Below are positions 8,176 to 15,913 of a stretch of DNA of 64,000 nt, in pieces. The notes beneath the pieces were generated by a model. The model did no database searches. It had not been told where the DNA came from and saw only the letters and a list, made by a program, of their open reading frames with translations. The stretch is from Chryseobacterium sp. (GTDB lineage: Bacteria; Bacteroidota; Bacteroidia; Flavobacteriales; Weeksellaceae). Position 1 is the first letter of the stretch; each line of letters opens with the position of its first letter. The stretch covers positions 62,001-126,000 of the forward strand of contig JAITMC010000035.1 of the NCBI GenBank assembly GCA_031277615.1. The letters run 5' to 3'. A program made the translations under genes and the position numbers.

Positions 8176-9453
8176 TTATTCTTCAGTCAGTTTTTCCGAC
8201 TGTGAGCCGATAAACGGTATTCTTGGTGCCAGGAAATATCCGGTAAGACTTGCGAAAAGAATCGGCACAAAATAGGTAAATCCTGTAAGCGTTCCCAAAA
8301 TAATCGTAGTACTCATCGGCGTTCTGGTTACACAGGCATTGATGGCGGCCATACAGCTCACAATGGCCAGCGTAGTATCTACATGAGGAAACAGATTGTG
8401 AATAATTAATCCCAATGTTGTTCCCACAAAAAATAACGGGATGATAAAACCGCCTCTCCATCCTGAAGTTACCGTAATCGCAATCGCCAGAATTTTAAAA
8501 ATCAGAATAACAATCAGGAAGTTCAGGGCAAAATTCCCGTTGATCAGCTGATTGATCTCATTATGTCCGAAATATCTCGTCAGAGGAAAATAATAGGCTA
8601 TGATTCCTAAAATGATTCCACCCGTTAATGTTTTGATGTAGATCGGAAATTTTCTGTATTCAAAAACTTTTTTGAAGAATTTTACCACAAAAATAAAAAT
8701 CCATCCGAAAACGGTGGCTACCACTCCAAAGAGCGAAGCATACAGAAAATCATAGACTCCTGTATAATGATAGGCTTTCAGGTCCCATGTTGCACCAATT
8801 CCGAGATGGATGATCAGAGCAAACATCAGGTAACTGAAACAGCTGGCTACCAAAGCAGGAATAATGGCTTTATAGTATTCCACCGCATGTTTGTGATGCA
8901 GAATTTCCAGAGAAAAAAGGCTTCCTCCGAGTGGTGCTCCAAAAAGGGCAGTAAAACCCGATGCCATTCCGGCAATACTTAGAGAACGCAGCTCCTCGCC
9001 TTTTAATCGGAAAATCTTTCCAAGGTAAGTTCCGGTAGATCCGGTGACCTGTACCAAAGGGGCTTCCGGTCCCAGGCTTCCTCCTGATGCCACACAGAAC
9101 AGGGAGGAAAGAATCATGGACGGGTTGTTCTTCGGTTCTAATTTTCCTTTATTGAATCTGATGTTATTAACAATCAGGTGAATTTCTCCCGGATCTCCGA
9201 TAAAATGAATGACCAGACCAGCCAGCAACCCAGAGACCGCCATGGTAGGAATCACCATCCAGCCCTGAAATTCAGCTAAGAATTCAGTAAAGTGTTCCAA
9301 TACGATCCAATACCCACCTGCAATAATACCTCCAATAAGACCTGTAACCGCCCACATGAAAAAAGTCCTGCTGAATACGAATGGATTGAATCTTATAGGC
9401 TGATCCAGAAGATTGAATGTCCGTATTAAGCGTCTTCTTCTGTTGATTTTCAT
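8176..9453 (-). CDS. ClC-type chloride channel/transporter
   Basis: The 425-residue membrane protein has about ten hydrophobic helices. Family motifs are visible: GSLGPEAPLVQVTG (the Glu is the gating glutamate position), a following segment SGFTALFGAPLGGSLFSLEI, and GWRGGFIIPLFFVG near the C-terminus, which matches the GxFxP anion-site motif. There are no C-terminal CBS domains, so this is the short bacterial form. It is the last gene of a leftward operon: its ATG is 2 nt after the stop of the DUF423 gene. Whether it is a channel or a proton antiporter cannot be decided here. Confidence 0.92.
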   Translation of the reverse strand: MKINRRRRLIRTFNLLDQPIRFNPFVFSRTFFMWAVTGLIGGIIAGGYWIVLEHFTEFLAEFQGWMVIPTMAVSGLLAGLVIHFIGDPGEIHLIVNNIRFNKGKLEPKNNPSMILSSLFCVASGGSLGPEAPLVQVTGSTGTYLGKIFRLKGEELRSLSIAGMASGFTALFGAPLGGSLFSLEILHHKHAVEYYKAIIPALVASCFSYLMFALIIHLGIGATWDLKAYHYTGVYDFLYASLFGVVATVFGWIFIFVVKFFKKVFEYRKFPIYIKTLTGGIILGIIAYYFPLTRYFGHNEINQLINGNFALNFLIVILIFKILAIAITVTSGWRGGFIIPLFFVGTTLGLIIHNLFPHVDTTLAIVSCMAAINACVTRTPMSTTIILGTLTGFTYFVPILFASLTGYFLAPRIPFIGSQSEKLTEE

Positions 9454-9455
9454 TT

Positions 9456-9842
9456 TCAGATCCTGTTTTTAGCAAAATAAAGAATCAGCATTCCCCAGCT
9501 TAAGATCATCAGAAGACCTCCAAGCGGGGTAATCGGTCCTAGAAATTTGAGGTTTGCACCTAAATAGTCCTGTAAGCTTAAAAAATAAATACTTCCGGAA
9601 AATAACAGAGTTCCTGCAATCATCATAATGGAAGTCCATTTTTCCGAAGAGGTTTCAAACTTCAGGATATACCCGATGATCAGCAAAAAGAAGGCGGCAT
9701 ACATCTGGTATCTTACTCCGGTTTCAAAACTTTCCAGCCTTTCCACTGAGAGGATCTTTTTTAAAGCGTGCGCTCCGAATGCTCCTAAGATAACGGACAG
9801 CATACCATACACGGCACCAAAAACTAAAGTAACTGTTTTCAT
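9456..9842 (-). CDS. DUF423 (YgdD/TMEM256-like) membrane protein
   Basis: The 128-residue protein has four hydrophobic helices. Its N-terminus, FGAVYGMLSVILGAFGAHAL, carries the Gly-Ala-Phe-Gly-Ala-His-Ala motif of the DUF423 family. ETGVRYQMYAAFFLLIIG follows, and GPITPLGGLLMILSW closes the protein, all as in the family. No biochemical role is established that I know of. It is embedded in a tight operon (1-nt gap upstream, 2-nt gap downstream). Confidence 0.88.
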   Translation of the reverse strand: MKTVTLVFGAVYGMLSVILGAFGAHALKKILSVERLESFETGVRYQMYAAFFLLIIGYILKFETSSEKWTSIMMIAGTLLFSGSIYFLSLQDYLGANLKFLGPITPLGGLLMILSWGMLILYFAKNRI

Positions 9843-9843
9843 T

Positions 9844-10917
9844 TTATAATTCTTCTAATTCTAGAGTTAAATATTTTTTTGTTGTATAATCCTGCCAGGT
9901 TCCTGAGATTTTATTGCCTTTTATGTCTGCTTCCACAAAACCTTTCAGGATCCATTGATTGGTTTCTTTACTGTAATAATCGCTTTCTGTCAGGGAGAGA
10001 TGATTGCCTTTCAACTTTCCGTTCCATTCGATCAGTTTTTTATTTTTGTCGTACCAATATACCGCCGCGACAGAATTATCATCCTTATCACCATAAACCT
10101 CTTTAATCAAAACGGTTATGGGATACTTTCCGTCAATTTTACCTTTGTAAAGTTTGTTGATCAGGCTGGTTGTTCCTATCTGATCAGAGCCGGCGATCAG
10201 GCTTTTAGCATATGGGCTCAGGTATGGATCAAGATCTTTGTAAGAAAACTCAACCACATGCTCTGCCAGCTCATCCAGCGCTCTCATGGCATGATTGGAG
10301 CATCTTTCTGTAATAAATTTCACCTTATCTTTTCCGAAATAATACCCGATACTCACGAATGTATAATCTGTATAACATCCTTCATAAAGGCCAATCTGGC
10401 TTTGAATCTCTTCGGTTTGTTTCGGTTCGGCTTTTAGTACGGCAATAAAATCATTAATTTCCTTTTTTATTCTTTTCCGAATCATCCCTTCCACTGTTTT
10501 AACAGCATCCGGTTTAAAAAGATCTTTCGCATTGATAAGATTCCCTGTTCTCAGATCGAAATTCTTCCAGATCATGAAATTTTCAGGGTAGGCTCCTGAT
10601 GTTTCGCCATCCATAGCAATACTCAGGATGTTCTTCGGGGTGTCCATTTTTTCCCAGCTGTAAAAATGAACATAGCCGGAACCCTTTCCGCCTGAAACTT
10701 TTTGAAAAGGACTTCCTTCTGCTCCCGGTACATATTCCAGCTGATCTACCTGTAGAAATGTATTGATCTTTTGGGCTACTGCCGGCTTTTCTGTATAGGA
10801 AACAAGAGGGAAGTAACGGTTTTCAGCCTCGGGCCGGAGGTCGGATATGGTCAGACTTTTGTGTTGTGAAAAGCTTAAAGCTGAAATCAGTGTAAATAAT
10901 AGTATTTTTCCTTTCAT
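9844..10917 (-). CDS. Secreted protein of unknown function
   Basis: The 357-residue protein has a signal peptide (MKGKILLFTLISALSFSQ, cleavage near residue 18). The mature part has no motif I can assign with confidence. The layout (an N-terminal half with FPLVSYTEKPAVAQKINTFL and a middle with DLDPYLSPYAKSLI) recalls DUF3298/DUF4163-type periplasmic proteins, and the C-terminal third reads as a beta-rich domain ending KYLTLELEEL. Its ATG overlaps the stop of the upstream 55-codon gene by one base, and the DUF423 gene follows at once, so it is translated as part of that operon. Confidence 0.6.
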   Translation of the reverse strand: MKGKILLFTLISALSFSQHKSLTISDLRPEAENRYFPLVSYTEKPAVAQKINTFLQVDQLEYVPGAEGSPFQKVSGGKGSGYVHFYSWEKMDTPKNILSIAMDGETSGAYPENFMIWKNFDLRTGNLINAKDLFKPDAVKTVEGMIRKRIKKEINDFIAVLKAEPKQTEEIQSQIGLYEGCYTDYTFVSIGYYFGKDKVKFITERCSNHAMRALDELAEHVVEFSYKDLDPYLSPYAKSLIAGSDQIGTTSLINKLYKGKIDGKYPITVLIKEVYGDKDDNSVAAVYWYDKNKKLIEWNGKLKGNHLSLTESDYYSKETNQWILKGFVEADIKGNKISGTWQDYTTKKYLTLELEEL

Positions 10918-11084
10918 TATTCTACTTTTACGTAATATAAAAATATTCCTTTTACCAGGCTGGAGATTCCCAGTATAATAAATACATTGGAAAGTTTTTT
11001 AGGATCGATGAGGCTTACCCACGACGTTCTTCTCAGAAAAATTCCGAAAACAATAAATAATATGGGTAAAATCATCTGCCCCAT
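10917..11084 (-). CDS. 55-residue small membrane protein
   Basis: The short reading frame begins ATG at 11084 (MGQMILPILFIVFGIFLRR) and ends with TAA sharing one base with the next gene's ATG (TAATG coupling). Two hydrophobic helices (~4-17 and ~33-51) are separated by a charged turn, with the sequence ending in VKVE. The translational coupling, the membrane-protein composition and the in-frame stop just upstream support a real gene, although it is too short for most gene callers. It would be the first gene of the operon with the secreted protein, DUF423 and ClC genes. Function unknown. Confidence 0.65.
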   Translation of the reverse strand: MGQMILPILFIVFGIFLRRTSWVSLIDPKKLSNVFIILGISSLVKGIFLYYVKVE

Positions 11085-11096
11085 TATTGTGCTCTC

Positions 11097-11111
11097 ATTC
11101 GGTTAAACTCA
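11097..11111. repeat. Left copy of 15-bp direct repeat flanking the rloAB insertion
   Basis: The 15 bases ATTCGGTTAAACTCA are identical to 13181-13195. On the minus strand they encode EFNR in a short frame that ends NEFNRMRAQ-stop, closely resembling the HMG-CoA reductase C-terminus (SEFNRIRNS-stop). This looks like the displaced original end of that gene. Confidence 0.6.
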
Positions 11112-11159
11112 TTGTTGAGAAGAGATATAAAAAACAGTAATCTTTTTTTCATAGTGCTA

Positions 11160-11795
11160 TTAGTTATAATCTGTTTTAAAACTTCCATCATCGTTAAACA
11201 ATTTGTAAATTTCACATACAGGACTGCCAGGGTTTATGATATCAAAATCACCCAATTTTTTTCCATTTGTAACTGCAGTTGATAGAGATGGTTTTAAAAC
11301 AGTATAGATATCAGAATTATTCTTTTTATAGAATTTCTCGGTCTTTTCATAGGCTGTAAATTCTTTTTTCAAATCCTTTCCAGTTTCATCACAATCCTTA
11401 TAATTTTTCTTAGAATACTTAAAATGAAGCAATAACCAATATTCAAAACAAGTGTTTACCACCAGTATTTCAACATTCTTTATTTTAGAAAGTTCATGAT
11501 AATACCTTGCAAATTCTTCACTTCTTTTTTCCTCTCCTTTTTTCCGTTCTCTGGTTTCTCTATCTATTACATCATAATCAACAATCCAAAAAACCCGATC
11601 ATAAGTCTTTGCCAGTTCATTAACATATTCATATTGCTTTTTTAAAGAAGCTTTTATCAACAACTGTGGTTGAATATCGATTGTGAGTTTTTCTTTATCT
11701 TTTAATAATTGAAAATACCATTTCTCACAATCGCCATCACCAACAATTGCAAAGGTTTTCCTTCCTTTATTAAAAAATAGCTTTTTATTCCTCAT
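11160..11795 (-). CDS. RloB family protein (AbiLii-like defence nuclease candidate)
   Basis: The 211-residue protein has the RloB pattern of a Toprim-like fold. It begins with an acidic strand-end (FAIVGDGDCEKWYFQLL, Glu24), then a DxD segment (FWIVDYDVID, Asp73 and Asp75). It closes with the RloB hallmark NTCFEYWLLLHF (Glu118, His124). RloB partners the AAA ATPase RloA, and the pair is homologous to the AbiL abortive-infection system. Its ATG lies inside the rloA gene (11-nt overlap), so the two are co-translated. Base composition is much more AT-rich than the neighbours, suggesting transfer. Nuclease activity is inferred, not shown. Confidence 0.82.
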   Translation of the reverse strand: MRNKKLFFNKGRKTFAIVGDGDCEKWYFQLLKDKEKLTIDIQPQLLIKASLKKQYEYVNELAKTYDRVFWIVDYDVIDRETRERKKGEEKRSEEFARYYHELSKIKNVEILVVNTCFEYWLLLHFKYSKKNYKDCDETGKDLKKEFTAYEKTEKFYKKNNSDIYTVLKPSLSTAVTNGKKLGDFDIINPGSPVCEIYKLFNDDGSFKTDYN

Positions 11796-13113
11796 CTTCT
11801 AAGTCAATATAATAATCTCCCAAGTTTGGAACTCCTCCTAATTTCCCAGATCTGTATATATTTAGAACATTAGATGTATCTCTCACAACCGAGCTGTCAA
11901 AATCTGCTAAAGAATATAATTCAGTTGCGGCATTATCATTTTTGTCTGTAAACCAGATAACATCATCGCGAAACAGATCTCTACTATTTAAAATTTCACG
12001 GTTGTGAGTTGTCACAATTAGCTGAGATGTGTTTTTACTGTTAACCAAATAAGTTAAAAGAAAATGTCGAAATAAATCAGGATGCAATGATGACTCTAGT
12101 TCATCAACAGATTGAATATTTAATTCGCTCGTAAAAAGTGTATAAAGTATCCCCGAAAGTTCGAAATATCTTTTTGTCCCTTCAGATTCTGTTTCATAAG
12201 GTAAGTTAAAACTTTTGTTATTTATAGTATGCTGAAACTCTGTTTTTACATTTACAACCTCTCCTGTTTCAATAATTTCCTGGGCAAGTTTATTATTTTT
12301 TAATGAAAGGTCATTTTTCAAACTGCTAATTAATGACGAAGATGCTGATTGTTTCTTATGATTAATCAAAACATCGGTAATATTAAAATCAGCTTTATTT
12401 AGGATCTTTAAAATCTTTGATTTAACATTTGTATTAACTTTATCATATCCACCTGCTATTAAAAGTGATGATAAATTCTCTAAGTTAGTATTAGAATAAA
12501 AAACTCTATTTAGATGAATTATCCAATTACTGACTTCCCTTAGTTCATAATTATCAATATTAGCTTTTAAAAAGCCAGCAATAACAGTATTATTCCAAAG
12601 AGTAAAAAACTGAATATTATCCTCTAGCGACTTTTTTTTTGGAATTTTACTTCCAAATTTTATAAAAGTTAGCTCTTTTTTTTCATCTGTTGACCGTTCA
12701 AAAACAACTGCTTTATTAGGATTATAGTTTACTAGTTTCTCTTTTACTATACAATCTTTATTTAACTCTATATAATAGCAATATCTTATACCGTTTTGAA
12801 CAAACTCCAACTCAAACTTTGTATTCTTTCTAGGTGTTTCTTCGTCAAAAAGAAAAGGTTCAAAATGAAATTTATCTGTTCTTATATCGAAGGGCTCTGT
12901 ACAAATTTCTCTAAAAAAATCTAACGATTTCAAAATTGTAGTTTTCCCAGAAGCATTGGCGCCATAAATAAGAGCTAATTTATTTAATCTTAATCCTTTT
13001 ATTGGTTCAATGATATAATAATCTTCTAAGTGAATAGATTTATCAGCCAAAAAGGATAAGGTTTGCTTGTCTTTGATAGAACCAAAATTTTCTACACTAA
13101 AATTAATTATCAT
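11785..13113 (-). CDS. RloA-type AAA15 ATPase (AbiLi-like defence ATPase)
   Basis: The 442-residue ATPase has an SMC/OLD-like head. MIINFSVENFGSIKDKQTLS is the family N-terminal strand and GANASGKTTIL (51-61) the Walker A. SVDELESSLHPDLFRHFL is the Walker B with D-loop, and VTTHNREIL the switch histidine. It acts with RloB, whose gene overlaps it by 11 nt. In known RloAB/AbiL and related ATPase-Toprim systems, the ATPase senses phage and releases the effector. A, T and rare codons such as ATA and TTA are enriched compared with the flanking genes. A good -7 box lies just upstream (13142-13149). Confidence 0.85.
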   Translation of the reverse strand: MIINFSVENFGSIKDKQTLSFLADKSIHLEDYYIIEPIKGLRLNKLALIYGANASGKTTILKSLDFFREICTEPFDIRTDKFHFEPFLFDEETPRKNTKFELEFVQNGIRYCYYIELNKDCIVKEKLVNYNPNKAVVFERSTDEKKELTFIKFGSKIPKKKSLEDNIQFFTLWNNTVIAGFLKANIDNYELREVSNWIIHLNRVFYSNTNLENLSSLLIAGGYDKVNTNVKSKILKILNKADFNITDVLINHKKQSASSSLISSLKNDLSLKNNKLAQEIIETGEVVNVKTEFQHTINNKSFNLPYETESEGTKRYFELSGILYTLFTSELNIQSVDELESSLHPDLFRHFLLTYLVNSKNTSQLIVTTHNREILNSRDLFRDDVIWFTDKNDNAATELYSLADFDSSVVRDTSNVLNIYRSGKLGGVPNLGDYYIDLEDEE

Positions 13114-13141
13114 TTTTACATTTGTTTTTGCAATCCACTTA

Positions 13142-13171
13142 CAAATTTAGTAATAAAAATCAAATATCTAA
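13142..13171 (-). promoter_or_regulatory. Probable promoter of rloA-rloB
   Basis: Minus strand: TTA (TTG expected), 19 nt, TAAATTTG, about 29 nt before the rloA ATG. The -33 triplet overlaps the stop codon of the upstream HMG-CoA reductase gene. Confidence 0.5.
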
Positions 13172-14496
13172 CTATTTCTTATTCGGTTAAACTCACTGAT
13201 CACTTCGTGATGGCTTACCGTTTTATCTTTAAAATAGGTTACAAAATGCTGTTTCTCTTCTTCTGTAGCTCCCAACTGATTCAGGATATTCAGCAGGTGC
13301 ATTTTCATATGTCCTTTCTGAATTCCGGTGGTTACCAGGGAACGAAGCGCTCCGAAGTTCTGAGCCAGTCCGGAAACGGCCAGAATGCTCATCAGTTCCT
13401 GTGCAGAAGGCTTCCCTAGAAGGGCCAGAGAGAATTTCACCAATGGATGAAGGTTCGTAAGCCCTCCTACCACTCCCACAGAAATCGGAAGATCTATCCA
13501 GAATCTGAAGATCCCGTTATCCGTAGTACAGTGAGTCAGTGATCGGTATTGTCCGTCTCTTGCGGCATAGGCATGAGCACAGGCTTCCGTAGCCCTGAAA
13601 TCATTTCCGGTAGCTATCACCACTGCATCTACTCCGTTCATTACGCCTTTATTGTGGGTTGTTGCACGGAACGGCTCGATTTTTGCGATGGTAACCGCTT
13701 GTTTGAATTTTGAAGCAAATTCATCCGGAGAAATTCCGCTATCGTCTTTTAAATCTTCAATTTTACAGGAAACTTCAGCTCTTACCAGGCAATCCGGTGT
13801 GAAGTTGGAAAGGATATTCATTACGATCTGAAGAGAATCTTTTTCTTCTTTCGTAAAATCTTCGCTTACAGCCACTTCCTGTCTCAGGGTTTTTCCAAAC
13901 TGCTCCAGGCATGAATTGATAAAGTTGGCTCCCATGGAATCTACCGTATCAAAGCTTGCCTTAAGCTGGTAATAATCGGGCATTTCTGAGGTTTTATCCA
14001 CCAGTTTGATATCCAGAATTCCACCACCTCGTTTTCTCATGTTGGCGGTAATGTCTTCTGTGCTTTCCAATAATTTCTTTTTTAAACTGAAATTAAAGAA
14101 GTGGAGAAGTTTATGAGGTTCTACATTGAATACAAAATGGGTGTGTCCCAGTTTTTCGTTATTGATAATGGTTGTTTTAAAACCTCCTTTATCGATCCAG
14201 AATTTCGCTGCTTTGGAAGCAGCAGCTACCACAGAACTCTCTTCAACAGCCATTGGAAGGGCCAATAATTTTCCATCGATCAGAAAGTTCGGGGCAATCC
14301 CGTAAGGCATATAAAAATTGGAAATGGTATTTTCAGAAAACTCCTCATGAAGTTTCTGAAGTTCTGCATTATCATTCCAGTATTGTTTCAGTATATTTTG
14401 ATATTCCTCGTTCCCTTCAAGATATTCATTAACGAGCCAGTCGATCTTCCCCTGCTTGGTCAGCTTGGAAAAACCTTCAATTGGTTGGTGATTCAT
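13168..14496 (-). CDS. Hydroxymethylglutaryl-CoA reductase, class II
   Basis: The 442-residue enzyme interconverts HMG-CoA and mevalonate; Flavobacteriia use it in the mevalonate route to isoprenoids. The start IEGFSKLTKQGKIDWL is typical. The catalytic Glu lies in LPMAVEESSVVAAAS (Glu85/86). Later segments include ATTHNKGVMNGVDAVVIATG (catalytic Lys and Asp region) and the C-terminal GHMKMHLLNI. The length fits class II (about 430 residues). The last codons (EFNRIRNS) fall in the 15-bp direct repeat, and a near-copy of this end (EFNRMRAQ) lies 2.1 kb downstream beyond rloAB, so its native 3' end appears to have been replaced by an insertion. Confidence 0.95.
   Translation of the reverse strand: MNHQPIEGFSKLTKQGKIDWLVNEYLEGNEEYQNILKQYWNDNAELQKLHEEFSENTISNFYMPYGIAPNFLIDGKLLALPMAVEESSVVAAASKAAKFWIDKGGFKTTIINNEKLGHTHFVFNVEPHKLLHFFNFSLKKKLLESTEDITANMRKRGGGILDIKLVDKTSEMPDYYQLKASFDTVDSMGANFINSCLEQFGKTLRQEVAVSEDFTKEEKDSLQIVMNILSNFTPDCLVRAEVSCKIEDLKDDSGISPDEFASKFKQAVTIAKIEPFRATTHNKGVMNGVDAVVIATGNDFRATEACAHAYAARDGQYRSLTHCTTDNGIFRFWIDLPISVGVVGGLTNLHPLVKFSLALLGKPSAQELMSILAVSGLAQNFGALRSLVTTGIQKGHMKMHLLNILNQLGATEEEKQHFVTYFKDKTVSHHEVISEFNRIRNS
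13181..13195. repeat. Right copy of 15-bp direct repeat flanking the rloAB insertion
   Basis: Identical to 11097-11111 and lying inside the last codons of the HMG-CoA reductase gene. The distance between copies (2,084 bp) defines the likely inserted segment, which holds only rloA, rloB and their promoter; no integrase is present. Confidence 0.6.
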
Positions 14497-14569
14497 AATC
14501 TAATTTTAATGAAGCGTAAATATAGTGATTTTGAGAGAGTATTTTGTTGATAACTTCTATGAAAAAAGG

Positions 14570-14600
14570 TTGACTTTTATCTATTTTGGAACTAATTTTG
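14570..14600 (+). promoter_or_regulatory. Promoter of the radical SAM repair gene
   Basis: TTG at 14570, 20-nt spacer, TAATTTTG at 14593-14600; 40 nt before the ATG at 14641. A full match to the Bacteroidota consensus. Confidence 0.65.
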
Positions 14601-14640
14601 AACACTATTCAGATACAAATTATAACATCTTCTCAAAACT

Positions 14641-15900
14641 ATGAATTTTGAACGCCTCAAAGAAAAGCTCGAAATCCTTGCCGATGCGGCAAAATACGAT
14701 GTTTCCTGCTCATCCAGCGGAGGGACGAGAAAAAATAAAAAGGGTGCTTTAGGCGACAGTTCCGTAAGCGGAATCTGCCATACCTATACGGAAGACGGAA
14801 GATGTGTTTCCCTGCTGAAGATTCTGCTGACTAATCATTGCATCTACGACTGTGCATACTGTGTGTCCAGAAGTTCCAATGATATCAAAAGAGCCGCCTT
14901 CACTGTAGAAGAAGTTGTAGACCTGACGATCAACTTTTACCGTAGAAATTATATTGAAGGTCTGTTTCTGAGTTCAGGAATTTTCAAAAATGCCGACACC
15001 ACCATGGAACGTCTGGTAAGAGTGGCCAAAAAGCTTCGATTGGAGGAAAATTTCAACGGATATATTCATTTGAAATCTATCCCAGGAGCCAGTGATGAAC
15101 TGATGCAGGAAGCCGCCCTGTATGCAGACCGGTTGTCTGTCAATCTTGAAATCCCTACGGAAAGCGGCCTTAAATTACTGGCCCCGGAAAAGAACCGGCA
15201 GGATATGATCAGCCCGATGCGCTATATTCAGAAAGGTATTGATCAGTATAAGGATGAAAAAAAGATTTTCAGAAAGGTTCCCAAGTTTGCTCCTGCCGGA
15301 CAGTCTACCCAGATGATCGTGGGAGCGACTAACGAAAACGATCTGCAGATCATTAAAGTGGCAGACCATTTTTATAAGAACTTCAACCTGAAAAGGGTGT
15401 ATTATTCCGGCTATGTTCCTGTTCTGGAGGATAAAAGACTGCCTTCTCTAACGACGGAAGTTCCTATGCTCCGGGAAAACAGATTGTATCAATCAGACTG
15501 GCTGATGAGATTTTACGGTTTTAAAGCAGAGGAAATATTAGATCCCAACGTTCCTTTCCTTGATCTGGAAGTGGATCCCAAGTTAAGCTGGGCACTCCGT
15601 CATCTGGATCAGTTTCCGGTGAATCTTCAGTCTGCCGATTACCAGCTGATTTTAAGGATTCCCGGAATTGGAGTGAAAACAGCACAGAAAATCGTCAGTG
15701 CAAGGCGTTTTCAGGTTTTAACGATGGATCATCTGAAAAAGCTGGGAGCTGCCGTGAACCGGGCTAAATATTTTATTGATTTCAATGCCGGAAATGCCTA
15801 TCTGAAATATTTAACGGATAAAAATTTCAGACAGCTGCTTATCGGAGGAAGTTCGTCTAAATTTCACCATCAGTTTTCACAGCAGCTGACTCTTTTTTAA
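14641..15900 (+). CDS. Putative DNA modification/repair radical SAM protein with helix-hairpin-helix
   Basis: The 419-residue protein carries an unusual radical SAM cluster motif, NHCIYDCAYC (Cys 67, 71 and 74 in CxxxCxxC spacing). Additional Cys residues at 23, 46 and 55 and a helix-hairpin-helix DNA-binding motif near the end (LRIPGIGVKTAQKIVSARR, ~339-357) complete the picture. This is the family annotated as 'putative DNA modification/repair radical SAM protein', which is found next to or with a DUF4130 protein and uracil-DNA-glycosylase-like proteins. Here the DUF4130 partner is encoded 1.8 kb downstream on the same strand. The chemistry is not known. Confidence 0.88.
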   Translation: MNFERLKEKLEILADAAKYDVSCSSSGGTRKNKKGALGDSSVSGICHTYTEDGRCVSLLKILLTNHCIYDCAYCVSRSSNDIKRAAFTVEEVVDLTINFYRRNYIEGLFLSSGIFKNADTTMERLVRVAKKLRLEENFNGYIHLKSIPGASDELMQEAALYADRLSVNLEIPTESGLKLLAPEKNRQDMISPMRYIQKGIDQYKDEKKIFRKVPKFAPAGQSTQMIVGATNENDLQIIKVADHFYKNFNLKRVYYSGYVPVLEDKRLPSLTTEVPMLRENRLYQSDWLMRFYGFKAEEILDPNVPFLDLEVDPKLSWALRHLDQFPVNLQSADYQLILRIPGIGVKTAQKIVSARRFQVLTMDHLKKLGAAVNRAKYFIDFNAGNAYLKYLTDKNFRQLLIGGSSSKFHHQFSQQLTLF

Positions 15901-15913
15901 ATCTCAAAAATAT

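Noticed and set aside
11084-11152. 22-codon frame ending in NEFNRMRAQ as a gene
   Set aside because: It is too short and is better explained as the displaced end of the HMG-CoA reductase gene; its upstream part does not match that gene.
11112-13180. Integrase or transposase in the rloAB insertion
   Set aside because: I read both strands of the segment and only rloA and rloB were found; mobility must be supplied from elsewhere.
13063-13419. Plus-strand frame across rloA start and reductase end
   Set aside because: It is antisense to two recognised genes and carries no motif.
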